From the NCBI GenBank assembly GCA_000471925.1, contig CP006668.1, forward strand, positions 1,240,001-1,304,000: a DNA stretch of 64,000 bases. The letters run 5' to 3'. Under the pieces are notes generated by a model that was given only the letters and a program-made list of their open reading frames with translations, had not been told where the DNA came from and made no database searches. The DNA is from Ralstonia pickettii DTP0602. Lineage in GTDB: Bacteria; Pseudomonadota; Gammaproteobacteria; Burkholderiales; Burkholderiaceae. Shown here one piece after another: positions 42,710-50,916 of the stretch (positions within the stretch are counted from its first letter, which is position 1; the number at the start of each line of letters is the position of its first letter). The position numbers and the translations under genes were made by a program.

Positions 42710-43380
42710 CCTCTATCGCAATGATCCCGGCCCGCGCCAACTCAAAAGGTTTGCCGGGGAAGAACCTGAAGCGGGTTGGCGGTATCTCTCTGATCGGGAG
42801 AGCGATTGACGCGGCCCATGCCTCCGGCGTGATCGACCGAATCCTCGTTACCACGGACGGAGATGCGATTGCGGAGGAAGCGAGGCGCTGTGGGGCGGAG
42901 GTGGCCATGCGTCCGCCTCACTTGGCGGAAGACCACTCCAGGTCGATCGATGCAGTCTGTCATGCGCTCGAAGCGCTCGGGGTTACCCAAGGGTTGTGTT
43001 TGCTGCTGCAGCCCACTAGCCCATTGCGCACGGGCGCCGATATTGCGGAAGCTGTCCGTCTCTACACGAAAAGTGGGCGCGGTTCGGTCGTGTCGGTTTG
43101 CGAGTCTGCGCATCATCCGTACAAGACACTCCTGCTGCAAGACGGCCAATACCGGCCGGTTCTCGATATGCGCGCCTTTGAGGCGCCACGCCAGGCGTTG
43201 CCCCAGGCCGTGCAGCTGAACGGTGCTATCTATGCGAATCGGATTGAAGACCTGTTGGTGCAGCGTACGTTCTTCTGCGAGCCCATGGCGTATTACCTAA
43301 TGCCGATGTCACGCTCCATCGATATTGACAGTGAGGCTGACTTGGCATTGGCAAATCATCTTGTTGAGACAAAACTATGA
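42706..43380 (+). CDS. neuA: CMP-N-acetylneuraminate synthetase
   Basis: This 224-residue cytidylyltransferase activates sialic acid with CTP to CMP-sialic acid. The N-terminal TSIAMIPARANSKGLPGKNL is the nucleotide-binding signature. LLLQPTSPLRTGADIAEAV and IDIDSEADLALANHL are conserved substrate and metal segments. It lacks the C-terminal O-acetylesterase domain of E. coli K1 NeuA and is closer in size to the meningococcal enzyme. Four-base overlaps join it to neuC and neuB. Confidence 0.94.
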   Translation: MTSIAMIPARANSKGLPGKNLKRVGGISLIGRAIDAAHASGVIDRILVTTDGDAIAEEARRCGAEVAMRPPHLAEDHSRSIDAVCHALEALGVTQGLCLLLQPTSPLRTGADIAEAVRLYTKSGRGSVVSVCESAHHPYKTLLLQDGQYRPVLDMRAFEAPRQALPQAVQLNGAIYANRIEDLLVQRTFFCEPMAYYLMPMSRSIDIDSEADLALANHLVETKL

Positions 43381-44414
43381 ATAGCTCCTTTTCTATTGCA
43401 GGCAGGAACATCGGCGCAGCTTACGAACCTCTGGTGATCGCCGAGATCGGGATCAACCACGAAGGCAGCCTCGATACCGCAATCGACATGGTCGATGCGG
43501 CCCATCGGGCGGGCGCCGAAATGGTCAAGCATCAAACTCATATCGTTGAAGACGAAATGTCGGACGAGGCCAAGTCGGTTATCCCCGGAAATGCCGATGT
43601 TTCCATCTACGAGATCATGAAGCGGTGCTCCCTCGGTGAGGAAGACGAAACAAAACTGATGAACTATGTTCATTCCAAGAGAATGATTTTCATCAGTACC
43701 CCGTTTTCACGCGCCGCTGCGCTGCGACTGCAGGGGATGAACGTGCCGGCATACAAGATCGGGTCTGGTGAGTGCAACAACTATCCGTTGATCCGCCTTG
43801 TAGCATCCTTCGGCAAGCCGGTGATTCTTTCTACTGGCATGAACGACATCGCCAGCGTGGGTAAGTCGGTGCAGATCCTGCGGGATGCGTCGGTCCCTTT
43901 CGCGCTGCTTCACTGCACGAACGTGTATCCCACGCCCCATGAGCTAGTACGCCTGGGGGGTATGTGCGACCTTGCCGAAGCATTCCCCGATGCGGTGGTA
44001 GGTTTGTCAGACCACACGCTCGACAACTACGCATGTCTCGGTGCGGTGGCGCTGGGTGCTAGCATCCTAGAACGTCATTTCACCGACCGCATGGATCGCC
44101 CAGGGCCGGATATCGAATGCTCGATGGACCCCACCTCGATGGCGGAACTGATCAAGGGATCGCGGGCTATCTTCAAAGCGCGCGGTGGTAAGAAAGAGGC
44201 CGTCGAGCAGGAAGAGGTGACGATGCGCTTTGCCTTCGCCTCCGTTATTGCCGACCGGGATATCGTGGCGGGCGAAGTATTGTCCGGGGAGAATCTGTGG
44301 GTTCGTCGGCCGGGAACGGGGGACTTCGGCGCCGATGACTATGAGCGGCTGCTGGGCAAGACCGCAAAACGGAGCATCCAGAAAGGCGCTCAGTTGCGGA
44401 CCGAGGACGTCTGA
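43377..44414 (+). CDS. neuB: N-acetylneuraminate synthase
   Basis: This 345-residue enzyme condenses ManNAc with phosphoenolpyruvate to N-acetylneuraminic acid. A TIM barrel (VIAEIGINHEGSLDTAIDMV, HQTHIVEDEM, PAYKIGSGECNNYPLI, GLSDHTLDNYACLGAVALGA, ERHFTDRMDRPGPDIECSMD) is followed by a C-terminal SAF antifreeze-like domain from about 285 (VIADRDIVAGEVLSGENLWV). All are features of NeuB. Related PseI/LegI use other hexoses, but the absence of dehydratase and aminotransferase genes favours Neu5Ac. Confidence 0.94.
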   Translation: MNSSFSIAGRNIGAAYEPLVIAEIGINHEGSLDTAIDMVDAAHRAGAEMVKHQTHIVEDEMSDEAKSVIPGNADVSIYEIMKRCSLGEEDETKLMNYVHSKRMIFISTPFSRAAALRLQGMNVPAYKIGSGECNNYPLIRLVASFGKPVILSTGMNDIASVGKSVQILRDASVPFALLHCTNVYPTPHELVRLGGMCDLAEAFPDAVVGLSDHTLDNYACLGAVALGASILERHFTDRMDRPGPDIECSMDPTSMAELIKGSRAIFKARGGKKEAVEQEEVTMRFAFASVIADRDIVAGEVLSGENLWVRRPGTGDFGADDYERLLGKTAKRSIQKGAQLRTEDV

Positions 44415-44416
44415 GC

Positions 44417-45535
44417 GTGCTGCGGAGGACGGTCTCGTTAGTGTACCGCAGCTTTGCACACCAGAAAGCCACACGCAGGCTTGCGAGAATCCTGAGCGAA
44501 CGGGCAGGATGCGAACTTCTGCACCATAGTCTTTCCGACGAGCCGGATATGGATGTCCTGTGCGCGAAGCTGGCTTCATCCGACCTGGTAGTGCTCAGTT
44601 GCGGCGGGCGGGACATCAATTCGATCCTCGCCCGACTGCGGGCGCTGCCGCAGCGGCCGGCGACGGCCTCATTGTTTCCTGGCATCGTGGTGCGCAGCCA
44701 GTTCGACGCATTTCTGACACGGGCACGTTGCGACCACGTACTGCTGAATTCGCCGGCGGACGCGAGGCGATATCGACGTATTTGTCGCGCGCTCGGGCTC
44801 GAGTTCAACGGAATCGTCTATGGAGCATCGTGGTTCGACAGCGAGGCGGATGAAAAGGTCGCGACAGCAGCTGAAGTCACGGCCGGCACGGTGTTCTTCG
44901 AGCAGATCGATGTGCCAAGGTTGGGATACGACCGGCAGAAGCTGGCTGACATGTTGATTCGACTGGCGCTGCGCAATCCGTCACGCAATTTCTATGTGAA
45001 GACACGGACCGAGAAGGCGACCAGAGAGCACAATAAGCGGCTTCCTGCATCGCTTTCATGCTTGCTAGGCGAAACGGGCTACCCGGCGAACCTGCGTGTC
45101 TGCAGCGATGAGGTCCAGGAATTTGTCAGCAAGACCGACTCTTGTGTCACGGTCTCAAGTTCGGCGGCGATTGAATGGCTGCTGGCCGGACAAAAGGTGT
45201 TCCTGGTTTCAGAGTTCGCGTCACGAAAGCATTATTCGAACTTCTTCGCTGGTAGCCGGCTGTTTCGCAAGCTGGAGAGTCTGGATCCCACGGAATTGTC
45301 GCGGGCTAGCAGGCGATGGCTTGCTGACAATGTCCGATATCCCGAGTTGACGTCTGGTCAGCTACAGATATTGCTGAGTAAGCAGGAGTCGATTCGCGAG
45401 ATTCGCTGGGGACCCGGCGTGGTGCTCCGGCTGTGGCTGCGGGTATTGCCACAGTTCATTCATTCGCCTCGATTAACATTGCGCAAGTTGCGGAACGCGC
45501 TGAATTTGGTTCGTTGGGAAATATGTCAAAGCTGA
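44417..45535 (+). CDS. Putative glycosyltransferase-like protein of the sialic acid capsule (neuE position)
   Basis: The product is 372 residues from a GTG two bases after the neuB stop, ending 13 bases inside neuS. It contains VTVSSSAAIEWLLAGQKVFL near residue 245, like the donor-side Ser/Thr region of GT-B capsule transferases, and NFYVKTRTEKATREHNKRLP. A GASWFDSEADEK segment precedes the second half. There is no signal peptide or clear membrane helix. In E. coli K1 the gene directly before neuS is neuE, needed for polysialic acid initiation, so this gene occupies the same place. Homology to NeuE is not demonstrated; a DUF6716-like glycosyltransferase or initiating sialyltransferase is possible. 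Confidence 0.6.
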   Translation: MLRRTVSLVYRSFAHQKATRRLARILSERAGCELLHHSLSDEPDMDVLCAKLASSDLVVLSCGGRDINSILARLRALPQRPATASLFPGIVVRSQFDAFLTRARCDHVLLNSPADARRYRRICRALGLEFNGIVYGASWFDSEADEKVATAAEVTAGTVFFEQIDVPRLGYDRQKLADMLIRLALRNPSRNFYVKTRTEKATREHNKRLPASLSCLLGETGYPANLRVCSDEVQEFVSKTDSCVTVSSSAAIEWLLAGQKVFLVSEFASRKHYSNFFAGSRLFRKLESLDPTELSRASRRWLADNVRYPELTSGQLQILLSKQESIREIRWGPGVVLRLWLRVLPQFIHSPRLTLRKLRNALNLVRWEICQS

Positions 45536-48500
45536 CCAAGCTGGTGGATAATCCTCGTCTCTTCTGGCGGGATATGTTGAAGAAACGCGGGCTTGTGCAC
45601 GATTTTCCCAGGACGAGAGCAGACAATCTGTTTATTCTGAGCCACTTGGGTCAGTTGGTGCAGATTCAATCGCTGATCCGTTTCCAAGGCCTGCGTAACA
45701 ACTATTTGGTGGTCCTGTCGACACCGGCAAACCGTTCTGTGCCTCGGGCTATCCTGGCGCAGGTTGATCGAGGCCTGTTTGTGGACGTGCGCGAATGCGT
45801 CCTGCCGCGCTCCCCCAACGAAATTGACATCGGAAAGCTTAGGCGCATTGCAGCACTCTACCGCGACCTGCTGGCCAGTACGACGGCAAATTCGCTCTAC
45901 ATGTTGAGCTTCGAGCGCCACTATGCCGTGCTGGCAACCCTTGCACGGCAGGCCAGCTATCGAGTGAATCTTGTCGAGGAAGGCACGGCTACATACAAGC
46001 TGGCGGACGACGGCACAAATATGGCGGCCGTGGTACCGTCGAAGCAGGCAAAGACCCGCCTCGTGAGCGGGCTCATCGCGGTTCTGCCTTTCCTTGCGAC
46101 CATTCGTCCGGCACTTAGCCATGTGAAAGAATTTGACCAAGCCTTTGTAGCTTTCCCGCGATTGTTGGGTAGTGCATTTTCCATTGGGCGCAAGGAGCGT
46201 TTTTTCCTGCATGCCGGTGGAATGACCACCAGTGCGAGGGCACATGAACTGGTGGCCAAGTATTCAATCGGCCGCGAAGATATCATCTATGTCAATCAGC
46301 GGTACCCGGTGGAAGCCGGGCTTTTCGCCGCTACCATCTGCGAAATCTTGACCACGATTGCGGAGCGCCTGGGCGCGCGAGTGTTCGTCAAGTTCCACCC
46401 GAAGGATTCTCCCGCTGTCATTTCAAATTTCGAGACAGCAATTGCCGCACATCCGGGAAGCGCGGATCGCATCGTAATCATCTGCGAGGCGGACTTCCTG
46501 ATTGAGCCCGCGATTTCGATCGCCCAGCCGTATGCGGTCCTTGGCCTCGCCTCCACAGCGTTGGTTTATGCCCCGCAGGTCAGTCCGGATACGGCGGTGT
46601 ACTCCTGTGGTGCTTGGTTTGTCAGTCGGGTGCGAGTCGCTTCATCCGCCGGAGCCGACGAGGACGGCTGTGCCCTGATTGAGGACCACCTGAAGATCGT
46701 CAAGCGTTTCCCGCATGTCGTGGATCTGACCGATATCCATGCGCTGACCGCAGCCATTGGCAGCGATGGAGCGTCGGGGCAGGAGGGCAATGTGCGTATC
46801 TCCGACCTTTCAAGGATGATTGCGGACGGGCACTGGCAGGAGATTGCTGAAGCGCAGGCTGCCGCCGGCGCAGCTGCATCCAGCACTTTGGTGTGGGACA
46901 TCCACCGATTCAAAGCCAATATCGAAATGCGGGGCACTGAGGCGGCGCTTGAGCTCGCCAAAGACAACGATGATCCGGTGTACGCATGCGCTTGCCAAGC
47001 CTTGATTTCCGCCCACGCCTGCGACGATGCGGCTGTCCTCCGACACGTGAAGGAGGCCGAGAACATTGCCCCACGGCAGACGTGGGGCGAGCTTCGTCTA
47101 TGGCAATTGAAAAGTGCGGCCTTACGTCGCATGGGTCGTATTTCGGAGGCCGAAGACGCTCTGTATGCTTTGGAACCGGGCTTCGAGGATGATCCGCTTT
47201 GGCTTCTTGAAATGTCCAGGACCGCGGCTGCGAACGAACATTGGGAAAAGGCGCTCTGCTATCTTGGGTGGGCCTTTCCGACGCCCGTCGACGGCATGCC
47301 GGAATACGCGGCACGCGAAAGGCTGGAGCTTCTGCGTCGACTCGGACGGCGGGAAGAAGTCAAGACCCTGTGCTTACAATGGGGCCGGAGCGGAAGGTCG
47401 GTGGCCTTTGCTGAGGAAGCCATTGCGATTACACGTGGCGACATACTGGATGCGCTCTCCAGCGCGCAGTTGTCCAAAGCGCTGAACTTGTACGATGGTG
47501 GTCAGGAACTGCTGCGAATCAACGGGCTGCCGCGCACCGTGCTGGCATACGAAGCGGCAATGCTGCGTGAAGCCGAGGGAGACTCGGAGGGCGCAGTGGC
47601 GTCACTCGGCACAATCATGTCTTTCGCGCAGGACGAGTCACTCGTCTTGGCTGCTGCTGCGCTTGCACTTCAGTGCCACGCGATGGCCGGCAACGTGGCA
47701 GCGGCAACACACATGGTAGATGAGGTCACGCGGCTTGGCATTGCGCCTGCCGATCAGGCGCTGTTGGGTGCATGGCTCTCTGCCGCCAATGGCGATTGGG
47801 AGGAGGTTGCGACTCGCTTGGAGGGGAAGATTGCCGAAACTCATGCGTTCGCTTCGCTCCACTATCGTGCGACGCTGTTGTTTGCTGAGGCGAACCGGCG
47901 GCTCAGGCGCTTCGAGAATGCGCGAGCGATTCTTCTCCGACTGGAACGCAAAGGCTATTCCGACATTCCGCTTCGCTGGGAAGTAATGCGGCTTGCCGGA
48001 GAGGAGGAGAGGTGGTCGGTAGTGAAGAATCACGTGACTTACCTCTATGCCGATCGCATCGAGCAAATGCCCCTCGACCTAGCCATACACTTTCTCAACG
48101 CTACGGAAGCTTCGGAAGCTCCTCAGAAGGCTCACCAGGTAGCTTGCTCGCTGCGTGCCATTCATCCCGCCGAAGAGCGTTTTGTGCGTGCGGAGTTGGA
48201 GATGGCGATGCAGACGGGGGACAGGGCCAGCATTGTAGCGGCGTTGGAACACGGTAAGCATTTGGAATCGATGCACATGTGGACCCGCGTTCGAGCAATG
48301 CGGGCCCTCGGCAATGTTGCAGGCGCCTATCGGCTGCTACGCTTCAGCGAGATGGCGCCTCCCTGTTCCGTGAATGACTGGTTGCTTCTTGCTGAAGTCT
48401 GCTATCTGCACGGTGATCTTGCGGAGGCGGAGCACGGCTATGCCTGCGCGATCCGCTGTCATCCGACGGAGGTCCCGGCCTCGACGCTGGACCGGATGAT

Positions 48501-48621
48501 CGCGATTCAAACCGTCTTGGCCTTGCGCAGCGGGAAAGAGGAGCTCGAGTCCGGTGACAGGACGATCGCACCGATCCTGCCCGATCGATACTTGACGCGG
48601 TCGGTTTCGGAGTCTAACTGA
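45523..48621 (+). CDS. neuS: Alpha-2,8-polysialyltransferase (NeuS-like) fused to TPR-like repeats
   Basis: The 1032-residue product has an N-terminal domain of about 440 residues resembling E. coli K1 NeuS throughout. It starts MSKLTKLVDNPRLFWRDM and has NLFILSHLGQL, the E-E-G motif in NLVEEGTATYKL (152-154), REDIIYVNQRY, the His-Pro motif in FVKFHPKDS (292-293), CEADFLIEP and the Ser/Thr motif GLASTALVYAP (344-345). These three motifs are catalytic in the family. From about 450 to the end the protein is tandem helical, TPR-like repeats (for example WGELRLWQLKSAALRRMGRI, SEAEDALYAL), absent from NeuS (409 residues). An in-frame GTG at 45433 is rejected because NeuS similarity starts at the ATG. 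Confidence 0.9.
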   Translation: MSKLTKLVDNPRLFWRDMLKKRGLVHDFPRTRADNLFILSHLGQLVQIQSLIRFQGLRNNYLVVLSTPANRSVPRAILAQVDRGLFVDVRECVLPRSPNEIDIGKLRRIAALYRDLLASTTANSLYMLSFERHYAVLATLARQASYRVNLVEEGTATYKLADDGTNMAAVVPSKQAKTRLVSGLIAVLPFLATIRPALSHVKEFDQAFVAFPRLLGSAFSIGRKERFFLHAGGMTTSARAHELVAKYSIGREDIIYVNQRYPVEAGLFAATICEILTTIAERLGARVFVKFHPKDSPAVISNFETAIAAHPGSADRIVIICEADFLIEPAISIAQPYAVLGLASTALVYAPQVSPDTAVYSCGAWFVSRVRVASSAGADEDGCALIEDHLKIVKRFPHVVDLTDIHALTAAIGSDGASGQEGNVRISDLSRMIADGHWQEIAEAQAAAGAAASSTLVWDIHRFKANIEMRGTEAALELAKDNDDPVYACACQALISAHACDDAAVLRHVKEAENIAPRQTWGELRLWQLKSAALRRMGRISEAEDALYALEPGFEDDPLWLLEMSRTAAANEHWEKALCYLGWAFPTPVDGMPEYAARERLELLRRLGRREEVKTLCLQWGRSGRSVAFAEEAIAITRGDILDALSSAQLSKALNLYDGGQELLRINGLPRTVLAYEAAMLREAEGDSEGAVASLGTIMSFAQDESLVLAAAALALQCHAMAGNVAAATHMVDEVTRLGIAPADQALLGAWLSAANGDWEEVATRLEGKIAETHAFASLHYRATLLFAEANRRLRRFENARAILLRLERKGYSDIPLRWEVMRLAGEEERWSVVKNHVTYLYADRIEQMPLDLAIHFLNATEASEAPQKAHQVACSLRAIHPAEERFVRAELEMAMQTGDRASIVAALEHGKHLESMHMWTRVRAMRALGNVAGAYRLLRFSEMAPPCSVNDWLLLAEVCYLHGDLAEAEHGYACAIRCHPTEVPASTLDRMIAIQTVLALRSGKEELESGDRTIAPILPDRYLTRSVSESN

Positions 48622-48623
48622 CC

Positions 48624-50774
48624 GTGTCCGAAATGCGTATCTGTCATGCAGGCAATCAAGCGGCCAGTCAATCCACGGTGTCACAGAGCTGCCATGTGCA
48701 GCGGGTGTGGATAGAGTCGGTCGGTATCGCGCGTATTCCGCATCTTGCGGCGCTGCTGGGTGGCGACATGATTGTGCAACGGCGTCCCTTGCTGTTTGGC
48801 ACCGCTGGCGCCATGCAGCACGATGCCGGCTTTGTCGTGGGCTGGGGGTGCCGTCCGTCCGGGATAAGGGCAACCGAGCGGGCACGCCGAAATGGCTTAC
48901 GTGCTCTGCTATTGGAAGACGGTTTTCTGCGCTCCGTGGGCCTAGGTGTGCACGGGCATATCGCACCATTGTCTCTTGTGATCGACGACCTCGGTATCTA
49001 CTACGACGCGACTCGGCCATCGCGCCTTGAGCGTCTAATTACCGATTGCGCGGGCGACAACGCTTTGCTCGCCGAGGCCCGGCGCGGCATCGCAAGGATT
49101 CGGGCGGAGCGACTGTCGAAGTACAACCATGCTCCGATGGCAAAGGCGATCGTGAACCACGACAGGGTCCGAGTGCTTCTAATCGACCAAACCGCGGGAG
49201 ACATGTCCGTCGTTCTGGGAGGTGCCAGTGCACAGACCTTCGCGGACATGCTTGCTGCAGCGGAGATAGAGTTTCCGGATGCCGAGATATGGATCAAGAC
49301 TCACCCCGACGTGCTGTCGGGCAAGAAGAGGGGGTATCTCGATGCCCGGCACGCCGGCGGCCGACTGCGCATATTGGCGGATGACTGCTGCCCGCTGTCG
49401 TTGCTCGAACAATTCGATCGCGTCTACGTTGTCACGTCACAGATGGGATTCGAGGCATTGATGCTTGGCAAGCCGGTCACGGTGTTCGGGCGGCCCTGGT
49501 ATGCCGGCTGGGGGCTGACAGACGATCGGCATCCCGATATTGATGCATTGCGCGAGCGAAGGCCGGGACCTCGCAGCATCGAGCAATTGTTCGCGGCCGC
49601 CTATCTGCAGTATTCACGGTACATCAAACCAATCTCGGGTGCGCCGGGCACCTTGGTCGATGTCATGGATTGGATTGTCCGCAATAAGACGATCAACGAC
49701 GAAAGCCGCGGCACGTACTGGTGCGTCGGAATGAGCCTGTGGAAACGCGCCATCGTGGCGCCGTTCTTGGAGACGCCCGCCAGTCGAGTGAGGTTCGTTC
49801 GCTCGATTCGCCACGACCAACTTTCCATCTTACCGCCAGATGCGCGCCTGGTGGTATGGGGCAACCGGCATGTGGAATTGTGTGCAGCTGCGGCTGCAAG
49901 GGGAATACCGGTAGTGAGGCTGGAGGACGCGTTTCTTCGTTCCACCGGTCTTGGCTCGGACCTCCATGGTCCCCTCTCACTCGCTGTGGACGGCCCTGGC
50001 ATCTACTATGACCCATTTTCCGGCAGCAGGATGGAACAGTTGCTGGCCACGGTTCAGTTGGACGCGGCATCGCGTACCCGTGCCGCAAGACTGAGAGAGA
50101 CTCTGGTCCGACAGAAAGTCAGCAAATACAACGTAGGTGGCAGCTTCACCTTGTCACCTGCAAGCACGGGCCGCCGCGTACTGCTGGTGCCGGGGCAGGT
50201 GGAGGATGACGCGTCCATTCTAGCGGGCTCCCCGTTCGTCAGGCGCAATGTGGACCTGCTGCGCAATGTGCGTAAGGCTAATCCGAATGCCTGGATTGTC
50301 TACAAGCCGCATCCGGATGTGGTTGCGGGAAACCGGCTTGGCGGTATCGCCGCCGACGAACTTGCCGAACTCGCAAACCAGGTCGTAGAGAAGGCGAATG
50401 TCAGCGAATGCATTGCGGCCGCCGACGAAGTCCACACTATGACGTCACTGACAGGATTCGAGGCACTGTTGTTTGGCAAGACGGTGCATTGCTACGGTGG
50501 ACCATTCTATGCCGGGTGGGGCCTGACGGTGGACCATATGGAACTGCTTCATCGACGGCGCAGGTTGTCGATGGACGAACTTGTGTATGTGGCGCTATGC
50601 CAATATCCGCGCTACCGGCTTCCCGGTGTTGTGGGATTCTGCGCAGCCGAGGATGTGGTGGATTTCCTGATCACAGCCCGTGAGCGCAGCACGGCGACTG
50701 GGGGTAGCCACTGGATCAGCCGGCAATGGCGCAAGGGTCGCCAACTGGTTCGGGTCATTGTCGGTGCCCGATAG
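48624..50774 (+). CDS. kpsC: Capsule poly-Kdo transferase, dual domain
   Basis: This 716-residue protein has two homologous halves. The first has VVGWGCRPSGIRATERARRN and LLEDGFLRSVGLGVHGHIAP. The second has LVVWGNRHVELCAAAAARGI and RLEDAFLRSTGLGSDLHGPL. Each also has a WIKTHPDV / WIVYKPHPDV segment and a VTSQMGFEALMLGKPVTVFG / MTSLTGFEALLFGKTVHCYG segment. These match the paired beta-Kdo transferases of KpsC, which extend the Kdo linker on phosphatidylglycerol to anchor the capsule. It starts with GTG two bases after the neuS stop; an ATG three codons in is the alternative. Confidence 0.94.
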   Translation: MSEMRICHAGNQAASQSTVSQSCHVQRVWIESVGIARIPHLAALLGGDMIVQRRPLLFGTAGAMQHDAGFVVGWGCRPSGIRATERARRNGLRALLLEDGFLRSVGLGVHGHIAPLSLVIDDLGIYYDATRPSRLERLITDCAGDNALLAEARRGIARIRAERLSKYNHAPMAKAIVNHDRVRVLLIDQTAGDMSVVLGGASAQTFADMLAAAEIEFPDAEIWIKTHPDVLSGKKRGYLDARHAGGRLRILADDCCPLSLLEQFDRVYVVTSQMGFEALMLGKPVTVFGRPWYAGWGLTDDRHPDIDALRERRPGPRSIEQLFAAAYLQYSRYIKPISGAPGTLVDVMDWIVRNKTINDESRGTYWCVGMSLWKRAIVAPFLETPASRVRFVRSIRHDQLSILPPDARLVVWGNRHVELCAAAAARGIPVVRLEDAFLRSTGLGSDLHGPLSLAVDGPGIYYDPFSGSRMEQLLATVQLDAASRTRAARLRETLVRQKVSKYNVGGSFTLSPASTGRRVLLVPGQVEDDASILAGSPFVRRNVDLLRNVRKANPNAWIVYKPHPDVVAGNRLGGIAADELAELANQVVEKANVSECIAAADEVHTMTSLTGFEALLFGKTVHCYGGPFYAGWGLTVDHMELLHRRRRLSMDELVYVALCQYPRYRLPGVVGFCAAEDVVDFLITARERSTATGGSHWISRQWRKGRQLVRVIVGAR

Positions 50775-50916
50775 GGTCGCAATCGAGCGCGGGTGGCACC
50801 AGGCGTGCCCGCAATCTTTTGTCGAGTTTGCCTGAAAACAAAGTATTCGCTGCCGGGAAAGTGATTGGTTGTCCTGCTTTCCTGAGGCAGCAAGAATTGC
50901 AAGGGTCGTCAGCATC

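Noticed and set aside
41585..44414. Legionaminic or pseudaminic acid pathway instead of sialic acid
   Set aside because: The matching 4,6-dehydratase, aminotransferase and acetyltransferase genes are absent, and a NeuS-type polymerase follows.
45433..45522. GTG start adding 30 residues to NeuS
   Set aside because: The similarity to NeuS begins at the ATG at 45523, and the extension lies wholly inside the preceding gene.
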